NCBI GenBank assembly: GCA_913757435.1
Contig: CAJYDM010000003.1
Span: 295,108 to 359,107, forward strand
Length of the DNA stretch: 64,000 nucleotides
From: Syntrophomonas sp. DTU019
GTDB lineage: Bacteria; Bacillota; Syntrophomonadia; Syntrophomonadales; Syntrophomonadaceae
Reading direction: 5' to 3'
The notes beneath the pieces were generated by a model that was given only the letters and a program-made list of their open reading frames with translations, had not been told where the DNA came from and did not search any database. Below are positions 44,116 to 52,774 of the stretch, piece by piece. How positions within the stretch are numbered: the first letter of the stretch is position 1; every line of letters begins with the position of its first letter. Position numbers and translations under genes: made by a program.

Positions 44116-44150
44116 ATGGATATGCAAGAAAATTCGGACTTGATAATTGA
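44116..44150 (+). pseudogene. tnpC: IS66 tnpC, first 11 codons
   Basis: ATG 44116 begins MDMQENSDLII and runs into the IS21 left end after 35 bases. Position and spacing after tnpB match IS66 tnpC. The rest of the gene is not present in the window. Confidence 0.6.
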
Positions 44151-44273
44151 TGTAAACGGTAAAATAAAAGGGAGAAAAATTGGCCACTAAAAACGGAGAA
44201 TATTTACCTTAATGTTCCAAACCAGCTAAAATTGTAGGGTAAAAGACTACAATTATGCGAGGAGAGGAACCAG

Positions 44274-45845
44274 GTGAAGGGGTGGCCGATGTATCAAGAA
44301 TTACAGCAGCTAAAGGAGATGGGGCTTAATAAATCACAAGTTCAACGGCAGTTGGGCATAGATTGGAAAACAGTTGATCGTTATTGGGAGGTGACGCCAG
44401 ACGAATATGACGAAATAAGAAAAAACACAAAAAGAACCAGAAAGCTTGAAAAATACGAAGAACAAATTGTGAGGTGGTTACAGGAACATCCCGACATGTC
44501 ATCAGCACAAATACAAGATTGGCTTAAACAGCATTATTTAGATTATCAGGGAAAGGAGAGAACGCTTAGACGATTTATCAGGAGTTTACGGATTCAGTAT
44601 AACATTAAGAAGCCTATTATCCAGCGTCAATACCAAGCAGTGGAAGAACTGCCCATGGGTTATCAGGCACAAGTAGATTTAGGTTTTACCACCCTGGTAA
44701 ATACCCAGGGGCAGCGGGTAAAGCTCACAGGATTTGGGCTGGTTCTCTCACACAGCCGTTATAAATATGTTGAATGGGACGATAAGCCACTTACAGCAGC
44801 CAGATTCATACAGGTGCATTATCGGGCCTTTGAATACATAGGAGGGGTGCCAGAAGAAATTGTGTACGATCAGGACAGGCTCCTGGCTATAAACGAAAAC
44901 TTTGGGGATATCATATACACAGCAGAATTCGAGAGATTCCGGCAGCAGATGGGTTTTAAGATATATCTTTGCCGCAAAAGTGATCCGGAGACCAAGGGCA
45001 AAATTGAGGCAGTTATCAAATATGCCAAAGGCAACTACGCCAGGCACCGGATATTTGACAACATTCAAGCATTTAATCAGGGGTGTATAGAATGGCTGAA
45101 CAGAACAGCAAACGCCAATATACATGGCACAACAAAAAAGGTACCGGCAGAAGTGTTTAAAGAAGAACAAAAACACTTAAAACCGATACCGACCATAATT
45201 AATCAACCTGAAGAAATTATAACAAGACAGGTACGCAAAGACAATATCATTTGGTACAACAGCAACCGATATACTTTGCCCCTGGGCACTTACCATCCTG
45301 AAAGAGAAGTGAAGATTAAAGCAGACCAGGGCATACTAATCGTTTTTGACCTTGAAACCGATGAAGAGCTGGCCCGTCATGAAATATCTCTGGATAAAGG
45401 CCGATTGATCAGGAATAACAATCATAAACGCGACCATTCTGCCCGGATAGCCGAATTATATCAAGATACCCTGGCCAATATGGGAGGAAGTGAAATAGCA
45501 GCTGTTTTCCTCGATGGTATTCGTAAAGAAAAACCCAGATATGTTCGTGACCAGTATAATCTCATTATCCAAACGATTAAAAATTACTCTTTGGAAACAA
45601 TATCCCAGGCATTAGATTATTGTGTGGAAAGGAGTATTTTTAGCGCAGTTGAATTCAAGACCGCCCTGGAGTATTTTGCCCAGCAAAACAACAGCCCGGC
45701 GGAAACTATACTTGATACGTCTGCCATACCTCTTGCCTATCGGATTAAAACCGAGATCAGAAATATTAGCGAATACGCCGCTATTTATGGAGGTATGAGT
45801 ATTGAACAAGGCCGAAGAAACCAGGACTTATTTAAGAAGCCTTAA
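44274..45845 (+). CDS. istA: IS21-family transposase IstA (copy 2)
   Basis: A 523-residue protein identical to the product at 23137, with the same GTG start 123 bases inside the left end. The DDE residues lie in QAQVDLGF, EIVYDQDRLL and the SDPETKGKIEA region. It is intact although its partner istB in this copy is truncated; IstB could be supplied by copy 1 or 3. Confidence 0.93.
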   Translation: MKGWPMYQELQQLKEMGLNKSQVQRQLGIDWKTVDRYWEVTPDEYDEIRKNTKRTRKLEKYEEQIVRWLQEHPDMSSAQIQDWLKQHYLDYQGKERTLRRFIRSLRIQYNIKKPIIQRQYQAVEELPMGYQAQVDLGFTTLVNTQGQRVKLTGFGLVLSHSRYKYVEWDDKPLTAARFIQVHYRAFEYIGGVPEEIVYDQDRLLAINENFGDIIYTAEFERFRQQMGFKIYLCRKSDPETKGKIEAVIKYAKGNYARHRIFDNIQAFNQGCIEWLNRTANANIHGTTKKVPAEVFKEEQKHLKPIPTIINQPEEIITRQVRKDNIIWYNSNRYTLPLGTYHPEREVKIKADQGILIVFDLETDEELARHEISLDKGRLIRNNNHKRDHSARIAELYQDTLANMGGSEIAAVFLDGIRKEKPRYVRDQYNLIIQTIKNYSLETISQALDYCVERSIFSAVEFKTALEYFAQQNNSPAETILDTSAIPLAYRIKTEIRNISEYAAIYGGMSIEQGRRNQDLFKKP

Positions 45846-46437
45846 CCTTTCCTGGTGCAGAGACAACCTGGATCAAACCCTGCAGACAGCAAGCAGTACC
45901 GACATATCCTATCTGGATTTTCTTAACCGGCTGCTGCAGGGAGAGATAAACTACCGTGAAAAAAGATCTGAAGAGCGCCGGATGAAGATGGCGGGGTTTC
46001 CCTTTGTTAAAAGCATAGATGAATTCGATTTTGCATTTCAGCGTTCTATTACCCGTAAACAGGTTAATCAATTGCTGGATATGCAATGGATTGAGAAGTT
46101 CTACAATCTGATTTTCCTTGGGCCTCCGGGAGTGGGGAAAACTCATTTGGCTGTAGCTATCGGGCTTGAGGCTGTGAAAAAAGGTTACAAGGTAAGCTTC
46201 GTAAATATGGATGATTTAATCAAGCATCTTAAGCTGGAAACTACCTCAACCCGGAGCCGCCAGAGGATGAAACGGATCATGGCTTCAGATTTAGTGGTAA
46301 TTGATGAGATAGGTTTTGTCCCCATTACCAGGCAGGAAGCTAATTTGTTTTTTCAATTGATATCATCACTTTATGAACAGACGGCCTTAATAATAACTTC
46401 AAACAAGGGTTTTGAAGACTGGGCCGAATTGATGTAA
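45802..46437 (+). pseudogene. istB: IstB, 3' end replaced (copy 2)
   Basis: Identical to the 249-residue IstB for the first 211 codons (up to DWAELM), then interrupted at TGTAAGCGG, where the element's own inverted right end begins, giving TAA. It keeps the Walker A PPGVGKTH and Walker B VIDEIGF motifs but lacks the last 38 residues with the arginine-bearing C-terminus. The missing 3' part lies inverted at 46433-46603. Confidence 0.92.
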
Positions 46438-46731
46438 GCGGTCAAGTATTTTGGAGAAATTTTGGCCAATAATTTTCCATAGGACTACAGTCTTAGTATA
46501 GAATCTCGATGTTTAAGGCGGTAACTGTCGCCGGTCAGATTGAATATCTCACTATGATGAGCGATTCGATCCAGGATAGCGGTAGTTATAACCGGGTCTC
46601 CCATCAATTGTAAACGGTAAAATAAAAGGGAGAAAAATTGGCCACTAAAAACGGAGAATATTTACCTTAATGTTCCAAACCAGCTAAAATTGTAGGGTAA
46701 AAGACTACAATTATGCGAGGAGAGGAACCAG

Positions 46732-48303
46732 GTGAAGGGGTGGCCGATGTATCAAGAATTACAGCAGCTAAAGGAGATGGGGCTTAATAAATCACAAGTT
46801 CAACGGCAGTTGGGCATAGATTGGAAAACAGTTGATCGTTATTGGGAGGTGACGCCAGACGAATATGACGAAATAAGAAAAAACACAAAAAGAACCAGAA
46901 AGCTTGAAAAATACGAAGAACAAATTGTGAGGTGGTTACAGGAACATCCCGACATGTCATCAGCACAAATACAAGATTGGCTTAAACAGCATTATTTAGA
47001 TTATCAGGGAAAGGAGAGAACGCTTAGACGATTTATCAGGAGTTTACGGATTCAGTATAACATTAAGAAGCCTATTATCCAGCGTCAATACCAAGCAGTG
47101 GAAGAACTGCCCATGGGTTATCAGGCACAAGTAGATTTAGGTTTTACCACCCTGGTAAATACCCAGGGGCAGCGGGTAAAGCTCACAGGATTTGGGCTGG
47201 TTCTCTCACACAGCCGTTATAAATATGTTGAATGGGACGATAAGCCACTTACAGCAGCCAGATTCATACAGGTGCATTATCGGGCCTTTGAATACATAGG
47301 AGGGGTGCCAGAAGAAATTGTGTACGATCAGGACAGGCTCCTGGCTATAAACGAAAACTTTGGGGATATCATATACACAGCAGAATTCGAGAGATTCCGG
47401 CAGCAGATGGGTTTTAAGATATATCTTTGCCGCAAAAGTGATCCGGAGACCAAGGGCAAAATTGAGGCAGTTATCAAATATGCCAAAGGCAACTACGCCA
47501 GGCACCGGATATTTGACAACATTCAAGCATTTAATCAGGGGTGTATAGAATGGCTGAACAGAACAGCAAACGCCAATATACATGGCACAACAAAAAAGGT
47601 ACCGGCAGAAGTGTTTAAAGAAGAACAAAAACACTTAAAACCGATACCGACCATAATTAATCAACCTGAAGAAATTATAACAAGACAGGTACGCAAAGAC
47701 AATATCATTTGGTACAACAGCAACCGATATACTTTGCCCCTGGGCACTTACCATCCTGAAAGAGAAGTGAAGATTAAAGCAGACCAGGGCATACTAATCG
47801 TTTTTGACCTTGAAACCGATGAAGAGCTGGCCCGTCATGAAATATCTCTGGATAAAGGCCGATTGATCAGGAATAACAATCATAAACGCGACCATTCTGC
47901 CCGGATAGCCGAATTATATCAAGATACCCTGGCCAATATGGGAGGAAGTGAAATAGCAGCTGTTTTCCTCGATGGTATTCGTAAAGAAAAACCCAGATAT
48001 GTTCGTGACCAGTATAATCTCATTATCCAAACGATTAAAAATTACTCTTTGGAAACAATATCCCAGGCATTAGATTATTGTGTGGAAAGGAGTATTTTTA
48101 GCGCAGTTGAATTCAAGACCGCCCTGGAGTATTTTGCCCAGCAAAACAACAGCCCGGCGGAAACTATACTTGATACGTCTGCCATACCTCTTGCCTATCG
48201 GATTAAAACCGAGATCAGAAATATTAGCGAATACGCCGCTATTTATGGAGGTATGAGTATTGAACAAGGCCGAAGAAACCAGGACTTATTTAAGAAGCCT
48301 TAA
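46732..48303 (+). CDS. istA: IS21-family transposase IstA (copy 3)
   Basis: A 523-residue protein identical to copies 1 and 2, starting 123 bases inside the left end. All DDE motifs are intact. Paired with a complete IstB, so copy 3 is probably competent for transposition. Confidence 0.93.
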   Translation: MKGWPMYQELQQLKEMGLNKSQVQRQLGIDWKTVDRYWEVTPDEYDEIRKNTKRTRKLEKYEEQIVRWLQEHPDMSSAQIQDWLKQHYLDYQGKERTLRRFIRSLRIQYNIKKPIIQRQYQAVEELPMGYQAQVDLGFTTLVNTQGQRVKLTGFGLVLSHSRYKYVEWDDKPLTAARFIQVHYRAFEYIGGVPEEIVYDQDRLLAINENFGDIIYTAEFERFRQQMGFKIYLCRKSDPETKGKIEAVIKYAKGNYARHRIFDNIQAFNQGCIEWLNRTANANIHGTTKKVPAEVFKEEQKHLKPIPTIINQPEEIITRQVRKDNIIWYNSNRYTLPLGTYHPEREVKIKADQGILIVFDLETDEELARHEISLDKGRLIRNNNHKRDHSARIAELYQDTLANMGGSEIAAVFLDGIRKEKPRYVRDQYNLIIQTIKNYSLETISQALDYCVERSIFSAVEFKTALEYFAQQNNSPAETILDTSAIPLAYRIKTEIRNISEYAAIYGGMSIEQGRRNQDLFKKP

Positions 48304-49009
48304 CCTTTCCTGGTGCAGAGACAACCTGGATCAAACCCTGCAGACAGCAAGCAGTACCGACATATCCTATCTGGATTTTCTTAACCGGCTGCTGCAGGGA
48401 GAGATAAACTACCGTGAAAAAAGATCTGAAGAGCGCCGGATGAAGATGGCGGGGTTTCCCTTTGTTAAAAGCATAGATGAATTCGATTTTGCATTTCAGC
48501 GTTCTATTACCCGTAAACAGGTTAATCAATTGCTGGATATGCAATGGATTGAGAAGTTCTACAATCTGATTTTCCTTGGGCCTCCGGGAGTGGGGAAAAC
48601 TCATTTGGCTGTAGCTATCGGGCTTGAGGCTGTGAAAAAAGGTTACAAGGTAAGCTTCGTAAATATGGATGATTTAATCAAGCATCTTAAGCTGGAAACT
48701 ACCTCAACCCGGAGCCGCCAGAGGATGAAACGGATCATGGCTTCAGATTTAGTGGTAATTGATGAGATAGGTTTTGTCCCCATTACCAGGCAGGAAGCTA
48801 ATTTGTTTTTTCAATTGATATCATCACTTTATGAACAGACGGCCTTAATAATAACTTCAAACAAGGGTTTTGAAGACTGGGCCGAATTGATGGGAGACCC
48901 GGTTATAACTACCGCTATCCTGGATCGAATCGCTCATCATAGTGAGATATTCAATCTGACCGGCGACAGTTACCGCCTTAAACATCGAGATTCTATACTA
49001 AGACTGTAG
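48260..49009 (+). CDS. istB: IS21-family helper ATPase IstB (copy 3)
   Basis: A 249-residue AAA+ ATPase identical to the copy at 24665, with Walker A PPGVGKTH, Walker B VIDEIGF and the complete C-terminus [13 protein letters not shown]. It overlaps istA by 44 bases. Its stop lies about 50 bases before the right end of the element. Confidence 0.93.
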   Translation: MNKAEETRTYLRSLNLSWCRDNLDQTLQTASSTDISYLDFLNRLLQGEINYREKRSEERRMKMAGFPFVKSIDEFDFAFQRSITRKQVNQLLDMQWIEKFYNLIFLGPPGVGKTHLAVAIGLEAVKKGYKVSFVNMDDLIKHLKLETTSTRSRQRMKRIMASDLVVIDEIGFVPITRQEANLFFQLISSLYEQTALIITSNKGFEDWAELMGDPVITTAILDRIAHHSEIFNLTGDSYRLKHRDSILRL

Positions 49010-49061
49010 TCCTATGGAAAATTATTGGCCAAAATTTCTCCAAAATACTTGACCGCTTACA

Positions 49062-49181
49062 GCTCGCCAAGGGTTTATTATATTTGTTCCCTATGGTGAC
49101 GAAAATGACAAAACCAGAAAGCCAGAATTTTACGATCACATATATAACTATTTAAAGGAAATTGGAATAAGAGAGGTATAG
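49062..49181 (+). pseudogene. DUF2075 helicase, C-terminal fragment
   Basis: Directly after the IS21 right end the frame reads ARQGFIIFVPYGDENDKTRK and ends in EFYDHIYNYLKEIGIREV before TAG. This is the typical C-terminal end of DUF2075 (SF1-like DNA/RNA helicase) proteins. The remaining 500-600 residues are absent, so the IS copies joined unrelated DNA here. Confidence 0.75.
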
Positions 49182-49704
49182 TTGAACTATTCGAAAATCA
49201 AATAGTTCAATAAAATGTTGCAATCATTTTCAAATCTGATTACGGTTAATAGTTTACCACACGATTTCAAATCGTTTTCAATAACGAGAAAAAGCGGTGG
49301 ACTTGTTCCCGAGAACTATAAAATAGTTAATTTGTTCCCTCATACCTCGAAAACACTAAAACCGGTTGACCTGTTCCCAAGGACGCAGACATCAATAACA
49401 TCAACTCGAGCCAGTGGAGACAGTGTGCCTTTTGTCAAGAAAGTAGTCTTTAGAAAACGGCTTAAAATCAAGGTTTGTAGGGGCTACAACAATCTTATCT
49501 ACTCAAGTTTAGTGTGTTTATGGAAACATATCGACGGTGTAATAGGCGTCCATATAGGCGCTGACCAGGTTGAGTTGAGGCGACAGGATTGATGAAAATG
49601 AGCCCCTAGAATAACGATAGGGTGAGAAGGGTACTTCTATCCCGTACGTGGAAAATGACTGCAGAAGGCAGAGATTTTTGAAGAAATGCTTCGGAGGATA
49701 TTGA
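49182..49704. other. Region without a convincing gene
   Basis: About 520 bases. A 125-codon open frame at 49215-49592 has no RBS, no recognisable similarity and a poor amino-acid pattern, so I do not call it. The strong AGGAGG-type site at 49693-49697 belongs to the next gene. Confidence 0.5.
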
Positions 49705-50895
49705 GTGCTGCTGGAAAGGCTGGTGAATAGGATGAAGATTGCATGGTTTTGTATTCCTGCCCACGGTCATACCAATCCTACTCTAGGACTTGTGAAAGAG
49801 ATGATTGAGGCAGGACATGAGGTGACTTATTTTTCTTTTGAGAAATTCAGGGAAAAGATTGAGGGTACGGGAGCGACATTTGTTCCCTGCGATGCATATG
49901 ATCTGGATATCGACGCAAAGGACGGCGGCAACAGAGTAGGAAAGGATCTTGCTTTCTCCATCGAGTTGATTGTTGCATCCACTTTGGCAATGGATGGTCT
50001 GATGGGTCGGGTAATACCGGACATGAAGCCAGACCTGATTGTTGCGGATTCCATGGCTTTCAGTGGTAAATTGGCGGCAATGAAGTTTGGAATTCCTTAC
50101 GTTTGTTCCACTACCACATTTGCATTTAACCGATACTCTGCGAAATACATGGATCAGGGCATGGGAGGTTTGTTCAGCACGCTTCTTGCTCTGCCAAAAA
50201 TCAAAAGGCAGTTGAAAAGGCTTCAGGAGATGGGATATCCGGTAAAAAGCTTTTTAGAACTGATTTCAAATGACAATCAGACCAATACGATTGTATATAC
50301 ATCGAAAGAGTTTCAGCCCTATGCCGAGACTTTCTCTGGTAAATACTGCTTCATCGGTCCATCCATTCGTCCAGTGAAGCATCCTATGGAAAAGGCTGCA
50401 GAGAAGACGGTGTATATCTCCATGGGTACGGTTGTAAGCAACAGGGAGATGTATGAGAACTGCGTGGAAGCGCTTCGGGGAACGGACTATCAAGTGATTG
50501 TATCCATGGGTGAGACAGCCAATGAATTCACGAATCTTCCTGAGAATATACAGGTGTATGATTCTGTGGATCAGATGGCGGTATTGAATATTGCGGATGC
50601 ATTTGTCACACACTGCGGTATGAATTCTGCATCAGAAGGACTGTATTTCGAGGTTCCGCTAGTTCTGTCACCACAGACACCGGAGCAGTGGGCTGTGGCA
50701 AAACGCACGGAAGAACTGGGGGCAGGTGTGATGCTGCCAGCTTCCAGAAGGTCAGTGGAGGAGATTAGGAATGCCATCGAGAAGGTGCTGAATGATGGTT
50801 CTTATAAAGCAGCGGCAACCGAAATCTCGAATGGGTTCAAAAGATGCGGTGGAGTAAAAGAAGGCAGAGCATTTCTGGAGAAAATCGTGAAATAG
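49705..50895 (+). CDS. Macrolide-type (GT1/UGT-like) glycosyltransferase
   Basis: A GT-B glycosyltransferase with N-terminal IAWFCIPAHGHTNPTLGLVKE and a C-terminal nucleotide-sugar binding region: VYISMGTVVSN, then FVTHCGMNSASEGLYFEVPLV and LSPQTPEQWAVAKRTEELG. These match the MGT group that glycosylates macrolides and other small hydrophobic molecules. It may inactivate antibiotics or modify lipids. The GTG at 49705 has GGAGG eight bases upstream, but the family N-terminus MKIAW begins at ATG 49732, so either start is possible (396 or 387 residues). It is the first of a series of small resistance-like genes. Confidence 0.88.
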   Translation: MLLERLVNRMKIAWFCIPAHGHTNPTLGLVKEMIEAGHEVTYFSFEKFREKIEGTGATFVPCDAYDLDIDAKDGGNRVGKDLAFSIELIVASTLAMDGLMGRVIPDMKPDLIVADSMAFSGKLAAMKFGIPYVCSTTTFAFNRYSAKYMDQGMGGLFSTLLALPKIKRQLKRLQEMGYPVKSFLELISNDNQTNTIVYTSKEFQPYAETFSGKYCFIGPSIRPVKHPMEKAAEKTVYISMGTVVSNREMYENCVEALRGTDYQVIVSMGETANEFTNLPENIQVYDSVDQMAVLNIADAFVTHCGMNSASEGLYFEVPLVLSPQTPEQWAVAKRTEELGAGVMLPASRRSVEEIRNAIEKVLNDGSYKAAATEISNGFKRCGGVKEGRAFLEKIVK

Positions 50896-51028
50896 AGCCA
50901 AATTTCAGTTTGTCGATAAACCCTCAGAGGGAACGATATATTTTTCTTGCCGACGAAAGAGGAAGCGATAGAGCGGCTGGTAAACAATCATTAAACCGGC
51001 GAAATGTGCTGCGAAAAGGGTAAATATC

Positions 51029-51397
51029 ATGAAAGATTTTCGAATGTTTTTAGATGGTATTGGTGAACTGGAAAAGAGGGAACGGTTAGAAGGCATCCTA
51101 AATAACATTAAAGAGAAGTTTCCTCAATTGACAGAAGAAATTAAGTGGAATCAGCCAATGTTTACCGATCATGGAACTTTTATCATCGGTTTTAGCATTG
51201 CCAAAGAGCATATAGCGGTGGCTCCTGAAGCAGTAGTCATTAGTTTGTTTGAAAAGGAAATAGAGGAAGCAGGATATTCCCATACACAAGGGTTATTCAG
51301 AATAAAATGGACGGATAATGTGGATTTTGATTTGCTATATAAAGTGGTGGCCTACAACATTGAGGATAAAAAAGATATGACAAAATTTTGGAGGTAA
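51029..51397 (+). CDS. DUF1801-family (YdhG-like) protein
   Basis: A 122-residue protein of the DUF1801/iron-chaperone-like fold: LTEEIKWNQPMFTDHGTFIIGFSIAKEHIAVAPE is the diagnostic middle (W-x-x-P-x-F then FSxxKxHIxLxP). The C-terminus FRIKWTDNVDFDLLYKVVAYN fits the family. The function is not established. The ATG has AAAAGGG upstream. A related DUF1801 gene lies at 55015. Confidence 0.85.
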   Translation: MKDFRMFLDGIGELEKRERLEGILNNIKEKFPQLTEEIKWNQPMFTDHGTFIIGFSIAKEHIAVAPEAVVISLFEKEIEEAGYSHTQGLFRIKWTDNVDFDLLYKVVAYNIEDKKDMTKFWR

Positions 51398-51401
51398 AAT
51401 G

Positions 51402-51524
51402 AACCAGTACAGAAAGAACGAACCGGAAGATGCAAAAACCGCCCTTATTTCAACTCTGCACAAGTGTGGAAAAATGCAGGAAAGCGGCAGGCTGCAGTCC
51501 TCGCAGAAAACTTTAAACGACTAG
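51402..51524 (+). other. Short reading frame, possible gene remnant
   Basis: A frame of about 40 codons beginning MNQYRKNEPEDAKTALISTL directly after the DUF1801 gene, with GGAGG just before the ATG (overlapping the upstream stop). The sequence looks like the beginning of a helical protein, cut short by TAG. Related full-length proteins cannot be named with confidence. Confidence 0.4.
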
Positions 51525-51582
51525 CGGGTAAAGTCGCTGCGGATTGCACTAGCACTTATTGAGAAAGAGATGAGGTGCAGCG

Positions 51583-52206
51583 ATGTCGATTGACTATAAG
51601 AAAACCCAAAAAGACCTATACCAACCAAAGACCACACCATCCGTTATTGATGTGCCGGAGATGATTTTCATTGCTGTTGACGGTAAAGGTGACCCGAACA
51701 CAAGCATGGAATATGCCGTCGCCGTTGAGTTGCTGTATGGGCTTTCCTACACCATCAAGATGAACAATAAATCAATCTTGGAATACGTTGTTCCGCCGCT
51801 CGAAGGACTGTGGAGTGTAGACGATGATTTTAAAGGCAACGGTGCGGCAATAACCGACAAGGGTAAGTTTATATGGACGATGATGATTCGACAGCCTGAC
51901 TTTGTAACAGCGGACATTTTTGAAGCCGCAAAGGCTGCCCTCGCAAAGAAGAAATCGAACATTGACACATCAAAGGCAAAGCTCAAAACAATTACCGAAG
52001 GTTTATGCGTTCAGGTAATGCACATCGGTTCGTATGATGATGAACCAGCCACTATAGTGGCGCTTGATAATTTCGCAATCGAAAATGGCTATAGGATAGA
52101 TATTGGCGAGACACGCCGTCATCACGAGATATATATATCTGATCCACGTAAGGTTGCACGGGAAAAGTTAAAAACGGTGCTTAGACACCCAATACGTAAT
52201 GCATGA
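51583..52206 (+). CDS. GyrI-like (AraC effector-binding type) small-molecule-binding protein
   Basis: A 207-residue GyrI-like domain protein: IDVPEMIFIAVDGKGDPNTS opens the domain, followed by YGLSYTIKM, then EGLWSVDD and FIWTMMIRQPDFV. The C-terminal part has LCVQVMHIGSYDDEP and HHEIYISDPRKV, which form the ligand pocket. Such stand-alone domains bind or hydrolyse hydrophobic xenobiotics. GAGATGAGGTG precedes the ATG. Intact. Confidence 0.88.
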   Translation: MSIDYKKTQKDLYQPKTTPSVIDVPEMIFIAVDGKGDPNTSMEYAVAVELLYGLSYTIKMNNKSILEYVVPPLEGLWSVDDDFKGNGAAITDKGKFIWTMMIRQPDFVTADIFEAAKAALAKKKSNIDTSKAKLKTITEGLCVQVMHIGSYDDEPATIVALDNFAIENGYRIDIGETRRHHEIYISDPRKVAREKLKTVLRHPIRNA

Positions 52207-52342
52207 AATTATATACAGCGTTTGCCTGAGCGACTCAGCGGCAATTATTTCATGGTTGCAGGCAAACCGGCAAACATAACTTTTGGTATGTACGGGAGCA
52301 AAACCACTTTGCCTGTAGGCCTGTAATCACGAAGGTGTTGTC

Positions 52343-52456
52343 GTGGCTGATAATGAAATAATTCATTATATTCCACTACTGCCTCCGAAACGAGAAAAGC
52401 GACTCTGTATTAACTGCCGTGTGAGTACAACGAAAACTTCCCTTGTAAGAGATTGA
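52343..52456 (+). pseudogene. Serine recombinase N-terminal fragment
   Basis: GTG 52343 starts MADNEIIHYIPLLPPKREKR followed by LCINCRVST, the typical N-terminal start of a large serine recombinase (C/Y-x-RVST with the nucleophilic Ser). After about 30 residues it runs into DUF3795 sequence in another frame and stops at 52456. GAAGGTG precedes the start. Non-functional. Confidence 0.65.
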
Positions 52457-52740
52457 AGGCATTGGATAAGCGCTACCGTACAAAATACCATTTGAGCATG
52501 ATAGAAAACCTCAACTACATCAACGAATTTGGCATGGAGGAATTCTTAACCAAGGAACGTGATAAATGGCGTTGCAAATTGTGCGGGGCCACTATTTGCT
52601 GTCACAACGGACTATGTTTGAATTGTAATATTGATACGCTTCTTATAAATAAAAAATATCGGTGGGAAATGGATAATAAAAAACCGGAGACTGAAGTTAT
52701 GAGATCAACCGAACAATTACTTGAGGATTTTGCATATTAA
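52424..52740 (+). pseudogene. DUF3795 protein, C-terminal fragment
   Basis: The frame reads EYNENFPCKRLKALDKRYR and continues TKYHLSMIENLNYINEFGME with a Cys-rich segment (CKLCGATICCHNGLCLNC) to TAA 52740. DUF3795 is a small Cys-rich family. The N-terminal Cys cluster is replaced by the recombinase fragment, so about half of the gene is missing. An internal TTG could express a 95-residue piece, but this is unlikely to be functional. Confidence 0.65.
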
Positions 52741-52774
52741 TTAGCCCAGATATATTGGGATTTTTTGAGGACAA

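Larger units (their letters stand above)
43258..44150 (+). mobile_element. IS66-family element, left part only
   Basis: It begins GTAAGCGTCAAA (typical IS66 end type), with an imperfect repeat of GTAAGCGTCAAA shortly after at about 43294. It contains the two small IS66 accessory genes and the first 11 codons of tnpC before IS21 copy 2 starts at 44151. The remaining tnpC is absent on the right side of the IS21 pair. Confidence 0.8.
44151..46603 (+). mobile_element. IS21-family element, copy 2, with inverted right tail
   Basis: The first 2,282 bases (44151-46432) equal copy 3 up to ATTGA in istB. The last 171 bases of the element (its right end) follow in reverse orientation at 46433-46603, starting with TGTAAGCGG. 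The lengths sum exactly to 2,453, the full element length. The five bases at the break (ATTGA, 46428-46432) reappear inverted as TCAAT (46604-46608) before copy 3. This is the signature of a copy inserting here and a later inversion between the two inverted copies. Confidence 0.93.
46609..49061 (+). mobile_element. IS21-family element, copy 3 (2,453 bp)
   Basis: A complete element from TGTAAACGG (46609) to CGCTTACA (49061), with the same length as copy 1. It is preceded by TCAAT (46604-46608), the inverted complement of the ATTGA at the copy 2 break. The right flank is a DUF2075 gene fragment. It shares with copy 2 the variant AAAAGACT upstream of istA, so these two are closer to each other than to copy 1. 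Confidence 0.94.

Noticed and set aside
49215..49592. 125-codon open reading frame after the DUF2075 fragment
   Set aside because: No RBS, no recognisable family, and an amino-acid pattern unlike a folded protein. It probably is chance in a rearranged stretch.
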